Shown here: positions 56,464-64,000 of the stretch, one piece after another
Layout of the letters: each line of letters begins with the position of its first letter
How positions within the stretch are numbered: position 1 is the first letter of the stretch
Source: Bradyrhizobium sp. NFR13
GTDB taxonomy: Bacteria; Pseudomonadota; Alphaproteobacteria; Rhizobiales; Xanthobacteraceae
Length of the DNA stretch: 64,000 bases
Assembly: GCF_900114605.1 (NCBI RefSeq)
Contig: NZ_FOTP01000001.1
Location: forward strand, 806,001-870,000
Direction of reading: 5' to 3'
The notes under the pieces: model-generated
The model's input: only the letters and a program-made list of their open reading frames with translations
Told to the model about the DNA's origin: nothing
Database searches by the model: none
Program-made: the position numbers and the translations under genes

Positions 56464-56823
56464 CTAGCCCTCACCCGCTTCCAGCATATTGAGCGCCTCG
56501 CGGTTATCGGCGGCGCGCGCATCGTCGATATAGGCGACGAGCAGCCGGTTGATGGCGACCGAATCAAGCAGCCTAAATTCGCGGGGCCTGATCCAACCAT
56601 CGAAATAGCGGTCGATATAACCGATGGGGCTATCGTGCTCTTCCACCCAGTTCGGCCCGATCAGGCCTTGGGGGCGCGGTTCCCAGTAGCAGGAAATGAG
56701 GTGGCCGCCCTGAACAGAGTGGCCAAGGATTCGCTGACCGTCGCGTGGCGCCTCACTCATCGGCCGAAGGAAGTGGCCGTACTCACGTAAAATCCGCTCA
56801 ACCTGCATGCAACGCGATTCCAT
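56464..56823 (-). CDS. Hypothetical protein, 119 residues
   Basis: I do not recognise a named family. The middle reads LRPMSEAPRDGQRILGHS, then ISCYWEPRPQGLIGPNWVEE and DGWIRPREFRLLDS, which resembles short proteins with a W/LRPxxEAPRDG opening found in phages and Rhizobiales. The start could also be the Met at codon 6. It is transcribed towards the dehydratase gene. No membrane segment or signal peptide is present. Confidence 0.55.
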   Translation of the reverse strand: MESRCMQVERILREYGHFLRPMSEAPRDGQRILGHSVQGGHLISCYWEPRPQGLIGPNWVEEHDSPIGYIDRYFDGWIRPREFRLLDSVAINRLLVAYIDDARAADNREALNMLEAGEG

Positions 56824-57261
56824 TCACGGAGGCGCCGACCGGCACCGCGCAAACATTTAACGGATCGCGCGTTTTTTGTTTCCCATGACAGACCGGGTCG
56901 CGTCATCACGCAGTCGGCATTCGGACAGCGCGCCGAAATGTGTTCCAAATGTGGCGCGAGAGAAGTTGCAAGCGGTGCACATGAAGCGCTGTGGTTTTGC
57001 CGATCACAATAAATCGATCTAGAGCAAAACCAAACTGCTGCGGGTTAGCGCTGGGCTCACCAAACCTCTGTAAATTAAGGCTTCTTTCAACTTTTATTAA
57101 GATGCCGATAAGCATGCCGATGCGCCAATCCGAATTGTGTCGGGTTGTCGATCGCTGTGGCGAATGGGTGACAGCATTTTACGCAAAAGCTGGCTAAGTC
57201 CACGCCCATAGACGGAGCGAACGCGCTCTCGCTCTAAAATGGTTTTCTGGAGAAGAAGAAA
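56824..57261 (+). other. Leader and promoter region of the Omp25-like gene
   Basis: No gene is visible in these 438 bases. The part from 57000 to 57110 is AT-rich (for example TCTGTAAATTAAGGCTTC) and suits a strong promoter. A GGAG ribosome site stands 12 bases before the ATG at 57262. An imperfect GAGCG/CGCTC hairpin lies at about 57216-57235. Confidence 0.4.
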
Positions 57262-57987
57262 ATGAAGAACTTCCTGATGGGCACCGTTGCCCTGATCGCT
57301 CTGGGCGCTTCGGTTCCGGCAATGGCCGCTGACCTGGCTGCTCGTCCCTACACCAAGGCTCCGGCTTACGTTGCCGCCCCGATCTACAACTGGACCGGTT
57401 TCTACATCGGCGGTCACGTCGGCGGCGCCTTCAACGGCTCGAACGGCTTCGGCGGCACCAGCGACAACTCGGACGGCCGTTTCCTCGGCGGTCTGCAGAT
57501 CGGCGCTGACTACCAGTTCGCTCCGAACTGGGTCGTTGGTATCGAAGGTCAGTACAGCTGGGTTGGTTCGAACAACACCAACGTGCTGTTCGCCGGCACC
57601 GGCCTCACCTACAACCTGAACCAGAAGGGCCTCGGCTCGGTCACCGGTCGCATCGGTTACACTTGGGGTCCGGCTCTGCTCTACGTGAAGGGCGGTTACG
57701 CTTACTCGGACTACAGCGAAACCCTCGTGAACGCTGCTGGCGCACCGGTTGCTTTCGCAGCTGGCACCAAGCATGACGGTTACACCGTCGGCGCTGGCCT
57801 CGAATACATGTTCACCCAGAACTGGTCGGGCAAGGTCGAGTACCAGTACTACGATTTCGGCAAGACCCAGTTCTCGGCTCCGACCGCTCTGGTTGCTTTC
57901 GGTTCTTCCAAGAACGACGAGCACACCGTCAAGGCCGGCCTGAACTACCGCTTCAACTGGGGTGGCCCGGTCGTCGCGAAGTACTGA
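57262..57987 (+). CDS. Omp25/RopB-type outer-membrane beta-barrel protein
   Basis: The 241-residue protein has a signal peptide ending AMAA at 22-23. The mature barrel begins [14 protein letters not shown] and ends [14 protein letters not shown], with alternating strands between, as in Omp25/Omp31 proteins. Codon choice is strongly biased (GGT, GCT, GTT, TAC, AAC), unlike most neighbours, which marks a very highly expressed gene. A clean terminator follows. It is likely a major outer-membrane protein that stabilises the envelope. It shares the first and last strands with the N-terminal barrel of the fused porin at 6859-8844. Confidence 0.9.
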   Translation: MKNFLMGTVALIALGASVPAMAADLAARPYTKAPAYVAAPIYNWTGFYIGGHVGGAFNGSNGFGGTSDNSDGRFLGGLQIGADYQFAPNWVVGIEGQYSWVGSNNTNVLFAGTGLTYNLNQKGLGSVTGRIGYTWGPALLYVKGGYAYSDYSETLVNAAGAPVAFAAGTKHDGYTVGAGLEYMFTQNWSGKVEYQYYDFGKTQFSAPTALVAFGSSKNDEHTVKAGLNYRFNWGGPVVAKY

Positions 57988-58020
57988 GCTTTGCGCCTGA
58001 TTTCAGGCTCTTAACTACGG

Positions 58021-58048
58021 AAAGGCCGGCGGAAACGCCGGCCTTTTT
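58021..58048 (+). terminator. Rho-independent terminator of the Omp25-like gene
   Basis: GGCCGGCG (58024-58031), a GAAA loop and CGCCGGCC (58036-58043) form an 8-bp stem, followed by five T. Flanking AAA/TTT extends the pairing. Confidence 0.92.
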
Positions 58049-58175
58049 CGTTTTACCCTTTGGTAACCGCGCAAGCCCCGCGACAGCCACGGGTTGCCGA
58101 TTTACCCGAATGTTAACCCGGTACCTACATACTCTCTCGCGATCCGCCACCAGGACGGTGGGCGTAGGGGGAATC

Positions 58176-60323
58176 ATGGCACTGACGTCATTCATCGGAA
58201 AATTCGGACGGTTTCGTTTCTCGCGGCCCCGTTGGGGCATCCGCGGCAGCCTGTTCGCCGCCTTCGCGGTTATCGCGGGCATGGCGATCCTGATCAGTGC
58301 CGGCGCCGGCATGATTCTCGGCCAGCTCGGCGGCATGATGACGGACCTGAACGGCCGGGACATTCCGAAACTGACCGCCAGCCTTCAACTGGCCACCGCC
58401 AGCGAGAGCCTGGCCAGCCAGGGCCCGATGCTGCTGGCATCGAGCAGCGCCGAGGTTCTGAAGGAACGCTCGCAGCGCATGCGGGACACACACAAGATTG
58501 CCGTCGAGAAGCTCGACACCATCGCCAAGCTCGGCGCCGACAAGGCCGTGGTCGCCGCGCTCGGTGACAGCGTGAAGAATATCGAGGACACAATCCGCAG
58601 TCTGGGCGCCGCGACGCAGGAAAAGATCGACGTCGCCGTCCAGCACGAGAAGCTCTACAACGCCATACGCGCCGCCGCGGATAACTTTGTCAGGAAGGCC
58701 GCCCCGGCGATTACCGACGCACAGGGCGGCATGGACGCCACCCTGCGTGCCGTCGTGTTCTCCGCCGAGGATTCCGGCGAAGCCTCCCGCATCATCGTGC
58801 AGATCGGCAGCGTGGTCGCCGACACCAACCTGATCTCCTCCGACCTGATGGCCGCCTTGTCCGCCGGCACCGGTGACGCGCTCTCCCCCATCGAGGAGAA
58901 TTTCAAGACAGCGCGGGAACGCGTGCAGGGAAATCTCATCGCCCTCGACGGCGCCATCAGCAGCATCCCCGATCTGCGCAAGGCCGCCGAACAGCTCCTC
59001 GCTTTGGGCGACGGCAAGAACGGCGCGTTCAAGATCCGCCAGAAGGAGATCGACACGCTGGAATACGGCGAACTCATCCTCGACGAGACGCGCAAGCTCA
59101 ATGTCGGCCTCGGCATGAGCGTCAAGCAACTGGTCGACAAGGTGCGCAGCGAAACCGACGCCGCCACGACGCAGGCGCAGACGACAATCACGCTGGCGAC
59201 GCAGGTGATGCTCGGTCTCGGCGCGCTGACGCTGATCGGATCGGCATTGTTCGTCTGGCTCTATGTCGGCCGCAGCATTCTGCGCCGCCTCGCGCAATTG
59301 CAGCGCGCAATGCAGCGGCTGTCCAGCGGAGATCTCGACACCGAGATCGCCCGCAGCCGCCAGCAGGACGAAATCGCGGCGATGGCGAGCACGCTCGAAG
59401 TGTTCCGCGACAGCATGATCAACGCTCGCACGCTCAGCGCGGAGCAGGATCAGGACCGCATCGCCAAGGGCGAACGCACGTCGCGCATCGAAGCCCGCAT
59501 CGTCGACTTCGAGAGCAAGGTGCGGAGCGCCTTGGAGAAGCTGCAGACCTCGGCCGATTCCATGCAATCGACCGCGCAGAGCATGACGGCCACCGCCGAT
59601 CGCTCCAGCGCACTGGTCAGCGCCGTCGCATCGGCCGCTGAGGAAACCTCGGTGAACGTCCAGACAGTGTCGGCCGGAACCGAGCAACTGTCGTCATCGA
59701 TCAACGAGATCAGCCGACAGGTCGTCACATCGACCGAAATCGCTGCAAAGGCCGTCAACGAGGCCGGCGAAACCGATGCAACGATGCAGGGCCTTGCCGA
59801 CAACGCCAATCGCATCAGCGTGGTAATCGATCTGATCCAGACCATCGCGTCGCAGACCAACCTCCTGGCGCTTAACGCGACCATCGAGGCGGCACGCGCG
59901 GGCGATGCAGGCCGGGGCTTCGCCGTGGTGGCTTCCGAGGTGAAGAGCCTTGCCGATCAGACCGCAAAGGCCACCGACGAGATTCGCACGCAGATCGTGT
60001 CGATGCAGCAGGTCACTTCCACCGCCGTCGGAGCGATCCGCAACATCGGGCAGACCATCGCCGAGATCAATCATGTGAGTGCTGCCATCGCCACCGCTGT
60101 CGAGCAGCAGGGTGCGGCAACACGCGAGATCGCGCGCAACATCCAGCACGCCGCCGGCGGCACCAGCGAAGTGTCGAGCAACATCATCGGCGTCAGCGAT
60201 GCATCGACGCAGGCCGGCACGGCTGCCAATGACGTGCTCGGCGCCTCGGGCGAACTGCGCCGCGAGGCCGACGTTCTTCGCGGTGAAATCGACGAATTCC
60301 TGTCGAGCATCCGCGCGGCATAG
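58176..60323 (+). CDS. Methyl-accepting chemotaxis protein
   Basis: The frame opens at 58110, but the ATG at 58176 follows GTAGGGGGAA; 715 residues. The first membrane helix is at about 28-52, a helical periplasmic domain spans about 53-345, the second helix about 350-375, a HAMP domain about 378-430, and the signalling domain follows. The receptor hairpin tip reads [37 protein letters not shown]. It passes ligand information to CheA. The C-terminus lacks a CheR-binding pentapeptide. No che genes are adjacent. Confidence 0.92.
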   Translation: MALTSFIGKFGRFRFSRPRWGIRGSLFAAFAVIAGMAILISAGAGMILGQLGGMMTDLNGRDIPKLTASLQLATASESLASQGPMLLASSSAEVLKERSQRMRDTHKIAVEKLDTIAKLGADKAVVAALGDSVKNIEDTIRSLGAATQEKIDVAVQHEKLYNAIRAAADNFVRKAAPAITDAQGGMDATLRAVVFSAEDSGEASRIIVQIGSVVADTNLISSDLMAALSAGTGDALSPIEENFKTARERVQGNLIALDGAISSIPDLRKAAEQLLALGDGKNGAFKIRQKEIDTLEYGELILDETRKLNVGLGMSVKQLVDKVRSETDAATTQAQTTITLATQVMLGLGALTLIGSALFVWLYVGRSILRRLAQLQRAMQRLSSGDLDTEIARSRQQDEIAAMASTLEVFRDSMINARTLSAEQDQDRIAKGERTSRIEARIVDFESKVRSALEKLQTSADSMQSTAQSMTATADRSSALVSAVASAAEETSVNVQTVSAGTEQLSSSINEISRQVVTSTEIAAKAVNEAGETDATMQGLADNANRISVVIDLIQTIASQTNLLALNATIEAARAGDAGRGFAVVASEVKSLADQTAKATDEIRTQIVSMQQVTSTAVGAIRNIGQTIAEINHVSAAIATAVEQQGAATREIARNIQHAAGGTSEVSSNIIGVSDASTQAGTAANDVLGASGELRREADVLRGEIDEFLSSIRAA

Positions 60324-60443
60324 GAGCGGCGATCCAGCGCATGGCTGCACCCGGCCAGCGTCATTGCTCCAACCCTCAAAATCATGGACTGCTTCCACAG
60401 CAGCCCATGATCGGTGGCTGCGCAGAATGTAAGGATTGCGTGA

Positions 60444-61496
60444 ATGCCCCCAACACCCTCTGCATGGACATCGACCGAACTGCGCCACGACTGGCAGCGT
60501 CATGAAGCCCAGGCCCTGTATGACCTGCCGTTCGCAGACCTGATCTTTCAGGCGCAGAGCATCCACCGCAGCAATTTCGATCCAAATCACGTCGAGACCG
60601 CGAGTCTGCTCAGCATCAAGACCGGCGGCTGCGCGGAAGATTGCGGTTATTGCTCGCAAAGCGCCCACTACAACACCGACGTCAAGGCGACCAAGCTGAT
60701 GGATCGCGACGCCGTGATCGCCACGGCGCAGCGCGCAAAGGATGCCGGTGCGAGCCGCTTCTGCATGGCCGCGGCCTGGCGTAATCCCAAGGACAAGGAT
60801 CTCGACCGCGTCTGCGACATGGTCAGTGCGGTGAAGGGTCTCGGCCTCGAGACCTGCGCAACGCTGGGCATGCTCACGGAGGATCAGGCCAAGCGCCTGC
60901 AGGACGCCGGCCTCGACTTCTACAATCACAATGTCGATACCTCGCCGGAATTCTACGGCAAGATCATCACCACGCGGACGATGGAAGATCGCATCGAGAC
61001 ATTGGCGCGGGCGCGCCATGCCGGCCTCAAGGTCTGCTGCGGCGGTATCATCGGCATGGGCGAGCAGGTCGAGGATCGTCTGGGCATGCTGATGCTGCTG
61101 GCCAACCTGCCGCATCATCCGGACAGCGTGCCGATCAATATGTGGAACGAGGTGAAGCGCGTGCCGGTCAACGACACCGCCGAACGCCCGGATCCGATCG
61201 CGCTGGTCCGCATGATTGCCGTGGCGCGTATCATGATGCCGAAGAGCGTGGTGCGGCTTTCCGCCGGACGGCAATATATGACCGATGAATTGCAGGCGCT
61301 GTGCTTCGTCGCCGGCGCCAATTCGATCTTCATCGGCGATGTGCTGCTGACCACGAGGAACCCGCAGACCGACCGCGACGCCAACCTGCTCGACCGGCTC
61401 GGCATGACCTCGCGGCTCGACGACGTGAGCGGAAAGAGCACGGCGGCTCTTCCGGTTACCGCTCCAGCACAGGCCGATATGCGCGCCAGCGCATAA
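60444..61496 (+). CDS. bioB: Biotin synthase
   Basis: The 350-residue radical SAM enzyme has the cluster motif Cys63-AED-Cys67-GY-Cys70 ([13 protein letters not shown]), then [36 protein letters not shown] and [10 protein letters not shown]. It inserts sulphur into dethiobiotin in the final step of biotin synthesis. No other bio gene lies beside it. A strong inverted repeat follows the stop. Confidence 0.96.
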   Translation: MPPTPSAWTSTELRHDWQRHEAQALYDLPFADLIFQAQSIHRSNFDPNHVETASLLSIKTGGCAEDCGYCSQSAHYNTDVKATKLMDRDAVIATAQRAKDAGASRFCMAAAWRNPKDKDLDRVCDMVSAVKGLGLETCATLGMLTEDQAKRLQDAGLDFYNHNVDTSPEFYGKIITTRTMEDRIETLARARHAGLKVCCGGIIGMGEQVEDRLGMLMLLANLPHHPDSVPINMWNEVKRVPVNDTAERPDPIALVRMIAVARIMMPKSVVRLSAGRQYMTDELQALCFVAGANSIFIGDVLLTTRNPQTDRDANLLDRLGMTSRLDDVSGKSTAALPVTAPAQADMRASA

Positions 61497-61503
61497 ACCC
61501 ATG

Positions 61504-61536
61504 CCCTGCGCCAGCCGAATTTGTGCTGGCGCAGGG
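61504..61536 (+). terminator. Strong stem-loop downstream of bioB
   Basis: CCCTGCGCCAGC (61504-61515) is the exact reverse complement of GCTGGCGCAGGG (61525-61536). It starts 8 bases after the bioB stop. No T-run follows, so it may be a processing or Rho-assisted end. Confidence 0.6.
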
Positions 61537-61571
61537 GTCCTTGGCCCGCTAAGCCGGATGAAAAGGACATT

Positions 61572-62648
61572 GTGACAGAACCGATGCATTCGAAAACAGA
61601 CGCCAGCACAAAGCCAGCCGACGACCTCCGCTATCTCTGGGAGAACCATCCCGGCACCGATCAGGTGGTCGAAATCGCCCCGGGCGTTCTGTGGATCCGG
61701 CTCGACCTGCCGTTTCGTCTCAACCATGTGAACATCTATCTGCTCGCCGACGGCGACGGCTGGGCCATGGTGGATACCGGCATCGGCAATGACGCGACCA
61801 TCGCTGCGTGGACGAAACTGTTCGAAGGTCCGCTGAAGGGCAAACCGATCAGCAAGGTGATCGTCACCCACGCCCATCCCGATCATGTCGGCCAGGCCGG
61901 CTGGATGGTGCAGCGGTTCAACTGCCCCTTCTATATGTCGCAAGTCGAATATCTGCAGGGGGTCTATCACCAGCACCGCCGCACCGAAGAGCGCATCGTC
62001 AATATGCGGCAGTTCTTCCATCGCCACGGCATGGATGCAGATATCACCGAGCAATTGCTCGGCCGCGGCCAGGAATATCTGAAGAAGACGGTGCCACTAC
62101 CGGCAGCCTATCGCCGGCTGTCGGATGGCGACGATCTCGTGATCGGCACGCGCACCTTCCGCGTGCTCACCGGCGCCGGCCATTCACCGGATCAGGTGAT
62201 GCTGTATTGCGAGGCCGACAAACTGTTCCTGTCAGCCGATCAGGTGCTGAGCAAGATCTCGCCCAATGTCAGCGTCTGGGCGCATGAGCCGGACGAGAAT
62301 TCGCTCGGCTCCTATCTGCATTCGCTGCAGCGTCTCGCCGATACGCTGCCCGACGATGTACTCGTGCTCCCGGGTCACGGCGTACCGTTTCATGGCCTCA
62401 AGATCCGCATCAAGCAGCTCGCGGACCATCACGAAGAGCGCTGCCAGATGATTGCCGCCGCATGCAAGGATGCCGGCAAGACCTCGGCCGAACTGGTGCC
62501 GGTAGTGTTTCACAAGCATAAGCTCGATGCTCACCAGACCGGATTTGCCGCTGGCGAGTTGATCGCCCACGTCAATCACATGCTGGCGCAGAAGCGGCTG
62601 ACCTCGACAATGGGTGCCGATGGCGTGTTGCGGTTCAAGGCGACATAA
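61572..62648 (+). CDS. MBL-fold metallo-hydrolase
   Basis: The longer frame starts inside the bioB hairpin; GTG at 61572 with AAAGGA at 5 bases is preferred (358 residues). The zinc motif THAHPDHVG (His100, His102, Asp104, His105) and later ligands in GAGHSPDQVM, FLSADQVL and LPGHGVPFHG are complete. The extra C-terminal helical domain (about 265-358) is seen in a beta-lactamase-like subgroup with unknown hydrolase activity. It lies between bioB and hemA, possibly read from bioB. Confidence 0.85.
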   Translation: MTEPMHSKTDASTKPADDLRYLWENHPGTDQVVEIAPGVLWIRLDLPFRLNHVNIYLLADGDGWAMVDTGIGNDATIAAWTKLFEGPLKGKPISKVIVTHAHPDHVGQAGWMVQRFNCPFYMSQVEYLQGVYHQHRRTEERIVNMRQFFHRHGMDADITEQLLGRGQEYLKKTVPLPAAYRRLSDGDDLVIGTRTFRVLTGAGHSPDQVMLYCEADKLFLSADQVLSKISPNVSVWAHEPDENSLGSYLHSLQRLADTLPDDVLVLPGHGVPFHGLKIRIKQLADHHEERCQMIAAACKDAGKTSAELVPVVFHKHKLDAHQTGFAAGELIAHVNHMLAQKRLTSTMGADGVLRFKAT

Positions 62649-62701
62649 CCTGCGGTGAAGCGCCCGCAGCGCAGCAAAAATTCGTGAATGAGCTCAGGCT
62701 G

Positions 62702-62715
62702 TTGATGTACGTCAA
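62702..62715 (+). promoter_or_regulatory. FNR/FixK-type box upstream of hemA
   Basis: TTGATGTACGTCAA fits the FNR/FixK consensus TTGAT-N4-ATCAA with a single departure (G for A at the right half). Its centre lies about 116 bases before the hemA ATG. FnrL/FixK control of hemA under low oxygen is known in several alphaproteobacteria. Confidence 0.65.
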
Positions 62716-62727
62716 AAGCCGGAGCAC

Positions 62728-62744
62728 TTGGTCAAATTGACCAA
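62728..62744 (+). promoter_or_regulatory. Perfect 17-base palindrome downstream of the FNR-type box
   Basis: TTGGTCAA, A, TTGACCAA forms an exact palindrome. It begins 12 bases after the FNR-type box, where the core promoter would be expected, so a bound protein could repress or modulate hemA. The binding protein is unknown to me. Confidence 0.5.
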
Positions 62745-62824
62745 TTGCGCCTCGACAGTCAGGCTGGAAAAGCTCTAAAACGCACCTGACGCAGGGTTCA
62801 GGTTCGGTTTTTGGGTCTTTTGCG

Positions 62825-64000
62825 ATGGATTACAGCAAGTTCTTCAGTGACGCACTCAATCGTTTGCATGACGAGCGCCGCTATCGCGTCTTCGCCGATC
62901 TCGAGCGCATTGCCGGCCGGTTCCCGCATGCGGTCTGGCACACTCCGAATGGCCCGCGCAATGTCGTGATCTGGTGCTCCAACGACTATCTCGGCATGGG
63001 CCAGCACCCGAAAGTGGTCGGCGCCATGGTCGAAACCGCGACGCGCGTCGGCACCGGCGCCGGCGGTACCCGCAACATCGCGGGCACCCATCATCCGCTG
63101 GTGCAGCTCGAGGAAGAACTCGCCGACCTCCATGGCAAGCAGGCCGCCCTGCTGTTCACCTCTGGCTATGTCTCGAACCAGACCGGCATTTCGACGCTCG
63201 CCAAGCTGATGCCGAACTGCCTGATCCTGTCCGACGCGCTGAATCATAATTCGATGATCGAAGGCATCCGGCAGGCCGGCTGCGACCGCGTGGTGTTCCG
63301 CCATAACGACGTCGCGCATCTCGAAGAGCTACTGAAAGCCGCCGATCCCGCGCGGCCGAAGCTGATCGCCTGCGAGAGCCTGTATTCGATGGACGGCGAT
63401 GTCGCGCCGCTGGCTGCGATCTGTGATCTCGCCGAACGTTATGGCGCCATGACCTATGTGGATGAAGTCCATGCGGTCGGCATGTATGGCCCGCGCGGCG
63501 GTGGCATCGCGGAGCGCGATGGCGTGATGCATCGCATCGACGTGCTCGAAGGCACCCTCGCGAAAGCCTATGGCTGCCTCGGCGGCTATATCGCGGCGAG
63601 CAAGGACATTGTGGACGCCGTACGTTCCTATGCGCCGGGCTTTATCTTCACGACCGCACTGCCGCCCGCGATCTGCTCGGCCGCGACCGCGGCGATCAAG
63701 CATCTCAAGACCTCGACCTGGGAACGCGAACGCCATCAGGACCGCGCTGCGCGGCTGAAATCGGTACTGATTGCCGCCGGCATTCCGGTGATGTCCACCG
63801 ACACCCATATCGTGCCGGTGTTCGTCGGCGATGCCGAACTCTGTAAGAAGGCCAGCGACCTGCTGCTCGAGGATCACGGCATCTATATCCAGCCGATCAA
63901 TTATCCGACCGTCCCCAAGGGCGGCGAGCGCCTGCGCATCACACCATCGCCCTATCACGACGACGTGCTGATCGATCACCTCGCAGAATCGCTGCTGCAG
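62825..64000 (+). CDS. hemA: 5-aminolevulinate synthase (3' end cut by window edge)
   Basis: 392 codons are visible; the family norm is about 400-410, so only the last few are missing. The protein is a PLP enzyme joining glycine and succinyl-CoA, the first step of the C4 haem pathway of alphaproteobacteria. Arg21 near [44 protein letters not shown] and the PLP lysine Lys247 in [14 protein letters not shown] are all present. Two palindromic sites upstream suggest oxygen-linked control. Haem supply connects with the predicted haem proteins at 24574 and 48609. Confidence 0.96.
   Translation, partial: MDYSKFFSDALNRLHDERRYRVFADLERIAGRFPHAVWHTPNGPRNVVIWCSNDYLGMGQHPKVVGAMVETATRVGTGAGGTRNIAGTHHPLVQLEEELADLHGKQAALLFTSGYVSNQTGISTLAKLMPNCLILSDALNHNSMIEGIRQAGCDRVVFRHNDVAHLEELLKAADPARPKLIACESLYSMDGDVAPLAAICDLAERYGAMTYVDEVHAVGMYGPRGGGIAERDGVMHRIDVLEGTLAKAYGCLGGYIAASKDIVDAVRSYAPGFIFTTALPPAICSAATAAIKHLKTSTWERERHQDRAARLKSVLIAAGIPVMSTDTHIVPVFVGDAELCKKASDLLLEDHGIYIQPINYPTVPKGGERLRITPSPYHDDVLIDHLAESLLQ

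Noticed and set aside
59694-62054. A 786-codon open frame antisense to the chemotaxis receptor and bioB
   Set aside because: It spans two well-supported genes and their intergenic gap, with no ribosome site or motif.

Overview
This window looks like chromosomal DNA of a high-GC alphaproteobacterium of the Bradyrhizobium/Rhodopseudomonas/Afipia/Tardiphaga group. The evidence is a C4-pathway 5-aminolevulinate synthase behind an FNR/FixK-type box, feoAB behind an Irr-like iron box, Omp25-type porins, several Bug/NMT1/TAXI-type binding proteins, and four families of short palindromic intergenic repeats. The genus call is an inference. I see no rRNA, tRNA, CRISPR array, prophage or insertion sequence. 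The outermost genes are cut by the window: a Sel1-repeat gene on the left and hemA on the right.

Layout. 1-6.5 kb: Sel1 protein, a two-domain Inh-type protease inhibitor, an ABC uptake operon with a 2-hydroxyacid dehydrogenase, a divergent creatininase-family hydrolase and a small secreted protein. 6.8-11.5 kb: a fused double-barrel porin, a glutamate-synthase-like FMN protein and ferredoxin-NADP reductase. 11.9-14.2 kb: an overlapping ATP-grasp / FolC-like Mur ligase pair. 14.3-17.8 kb: an amino-acid binding protein, a dicarboxylate symporter and an MDR oxidoreductase. 17.8-18.96 kb: a repeat-rich stretch without convincing genes. 19-27.2 kb: a signalling island with a thioesterase, a receiver protein, a hybrid histidine kinase whose membrane domain matches the plant ethylene receptor, and two tandem DosP-like PAS-PAS-GAF-GGDEF-EAL proteins. 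27.5-36 kb: histidine utilisation genes (hutF, hutC, hutI, hutU, hutD) with an ABC importer, but no hutH or hutG. 36-41.5 kb: LysR regulator, small protein, phospholipase D-like protein, TAXI protein and ABC exporter. 41.6-47 kb: feoAB, a gamma-glutamyltransferase-family hydrolase and a divergent amidohydrolase. 47-54.2 kb: thiolase, adenylate cyclase with a c-type haem sensor domain, DEDDh exonuclease, Bug binding protein, ketopantoate-reductase-like protein and GreA-like factor. 54.5-64 kb: variant IlvD/Edd dehydratase, small hypothetical protein, major Omp25-like protein, chemotaxis receptor, bioB, MBL hydrolase and hemA.

The strongest finding is the ethylene-receptor-like kinase at 20142-21755. 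All seven residues known to matter for ethylene binding in Arabidopsis ETR1 (Asp25, Tyr32, Ile35, Pro36, Ile62, Cys65, His69) are present at a constant +10 offset. Next to it lie two c-di-GMP enzymes; the first PAS domain of one carries DosP/FixL-type haem ligands and the other has lost the aligned histidine. The second candidate for an undescribed system is the ATP-grasp / FolC-like ligase pair, which resembles a cyanophycin synthetase split into two overlapping genes. Most gene calls rest on motifs and family resemblance read by eye; no database search was possible.
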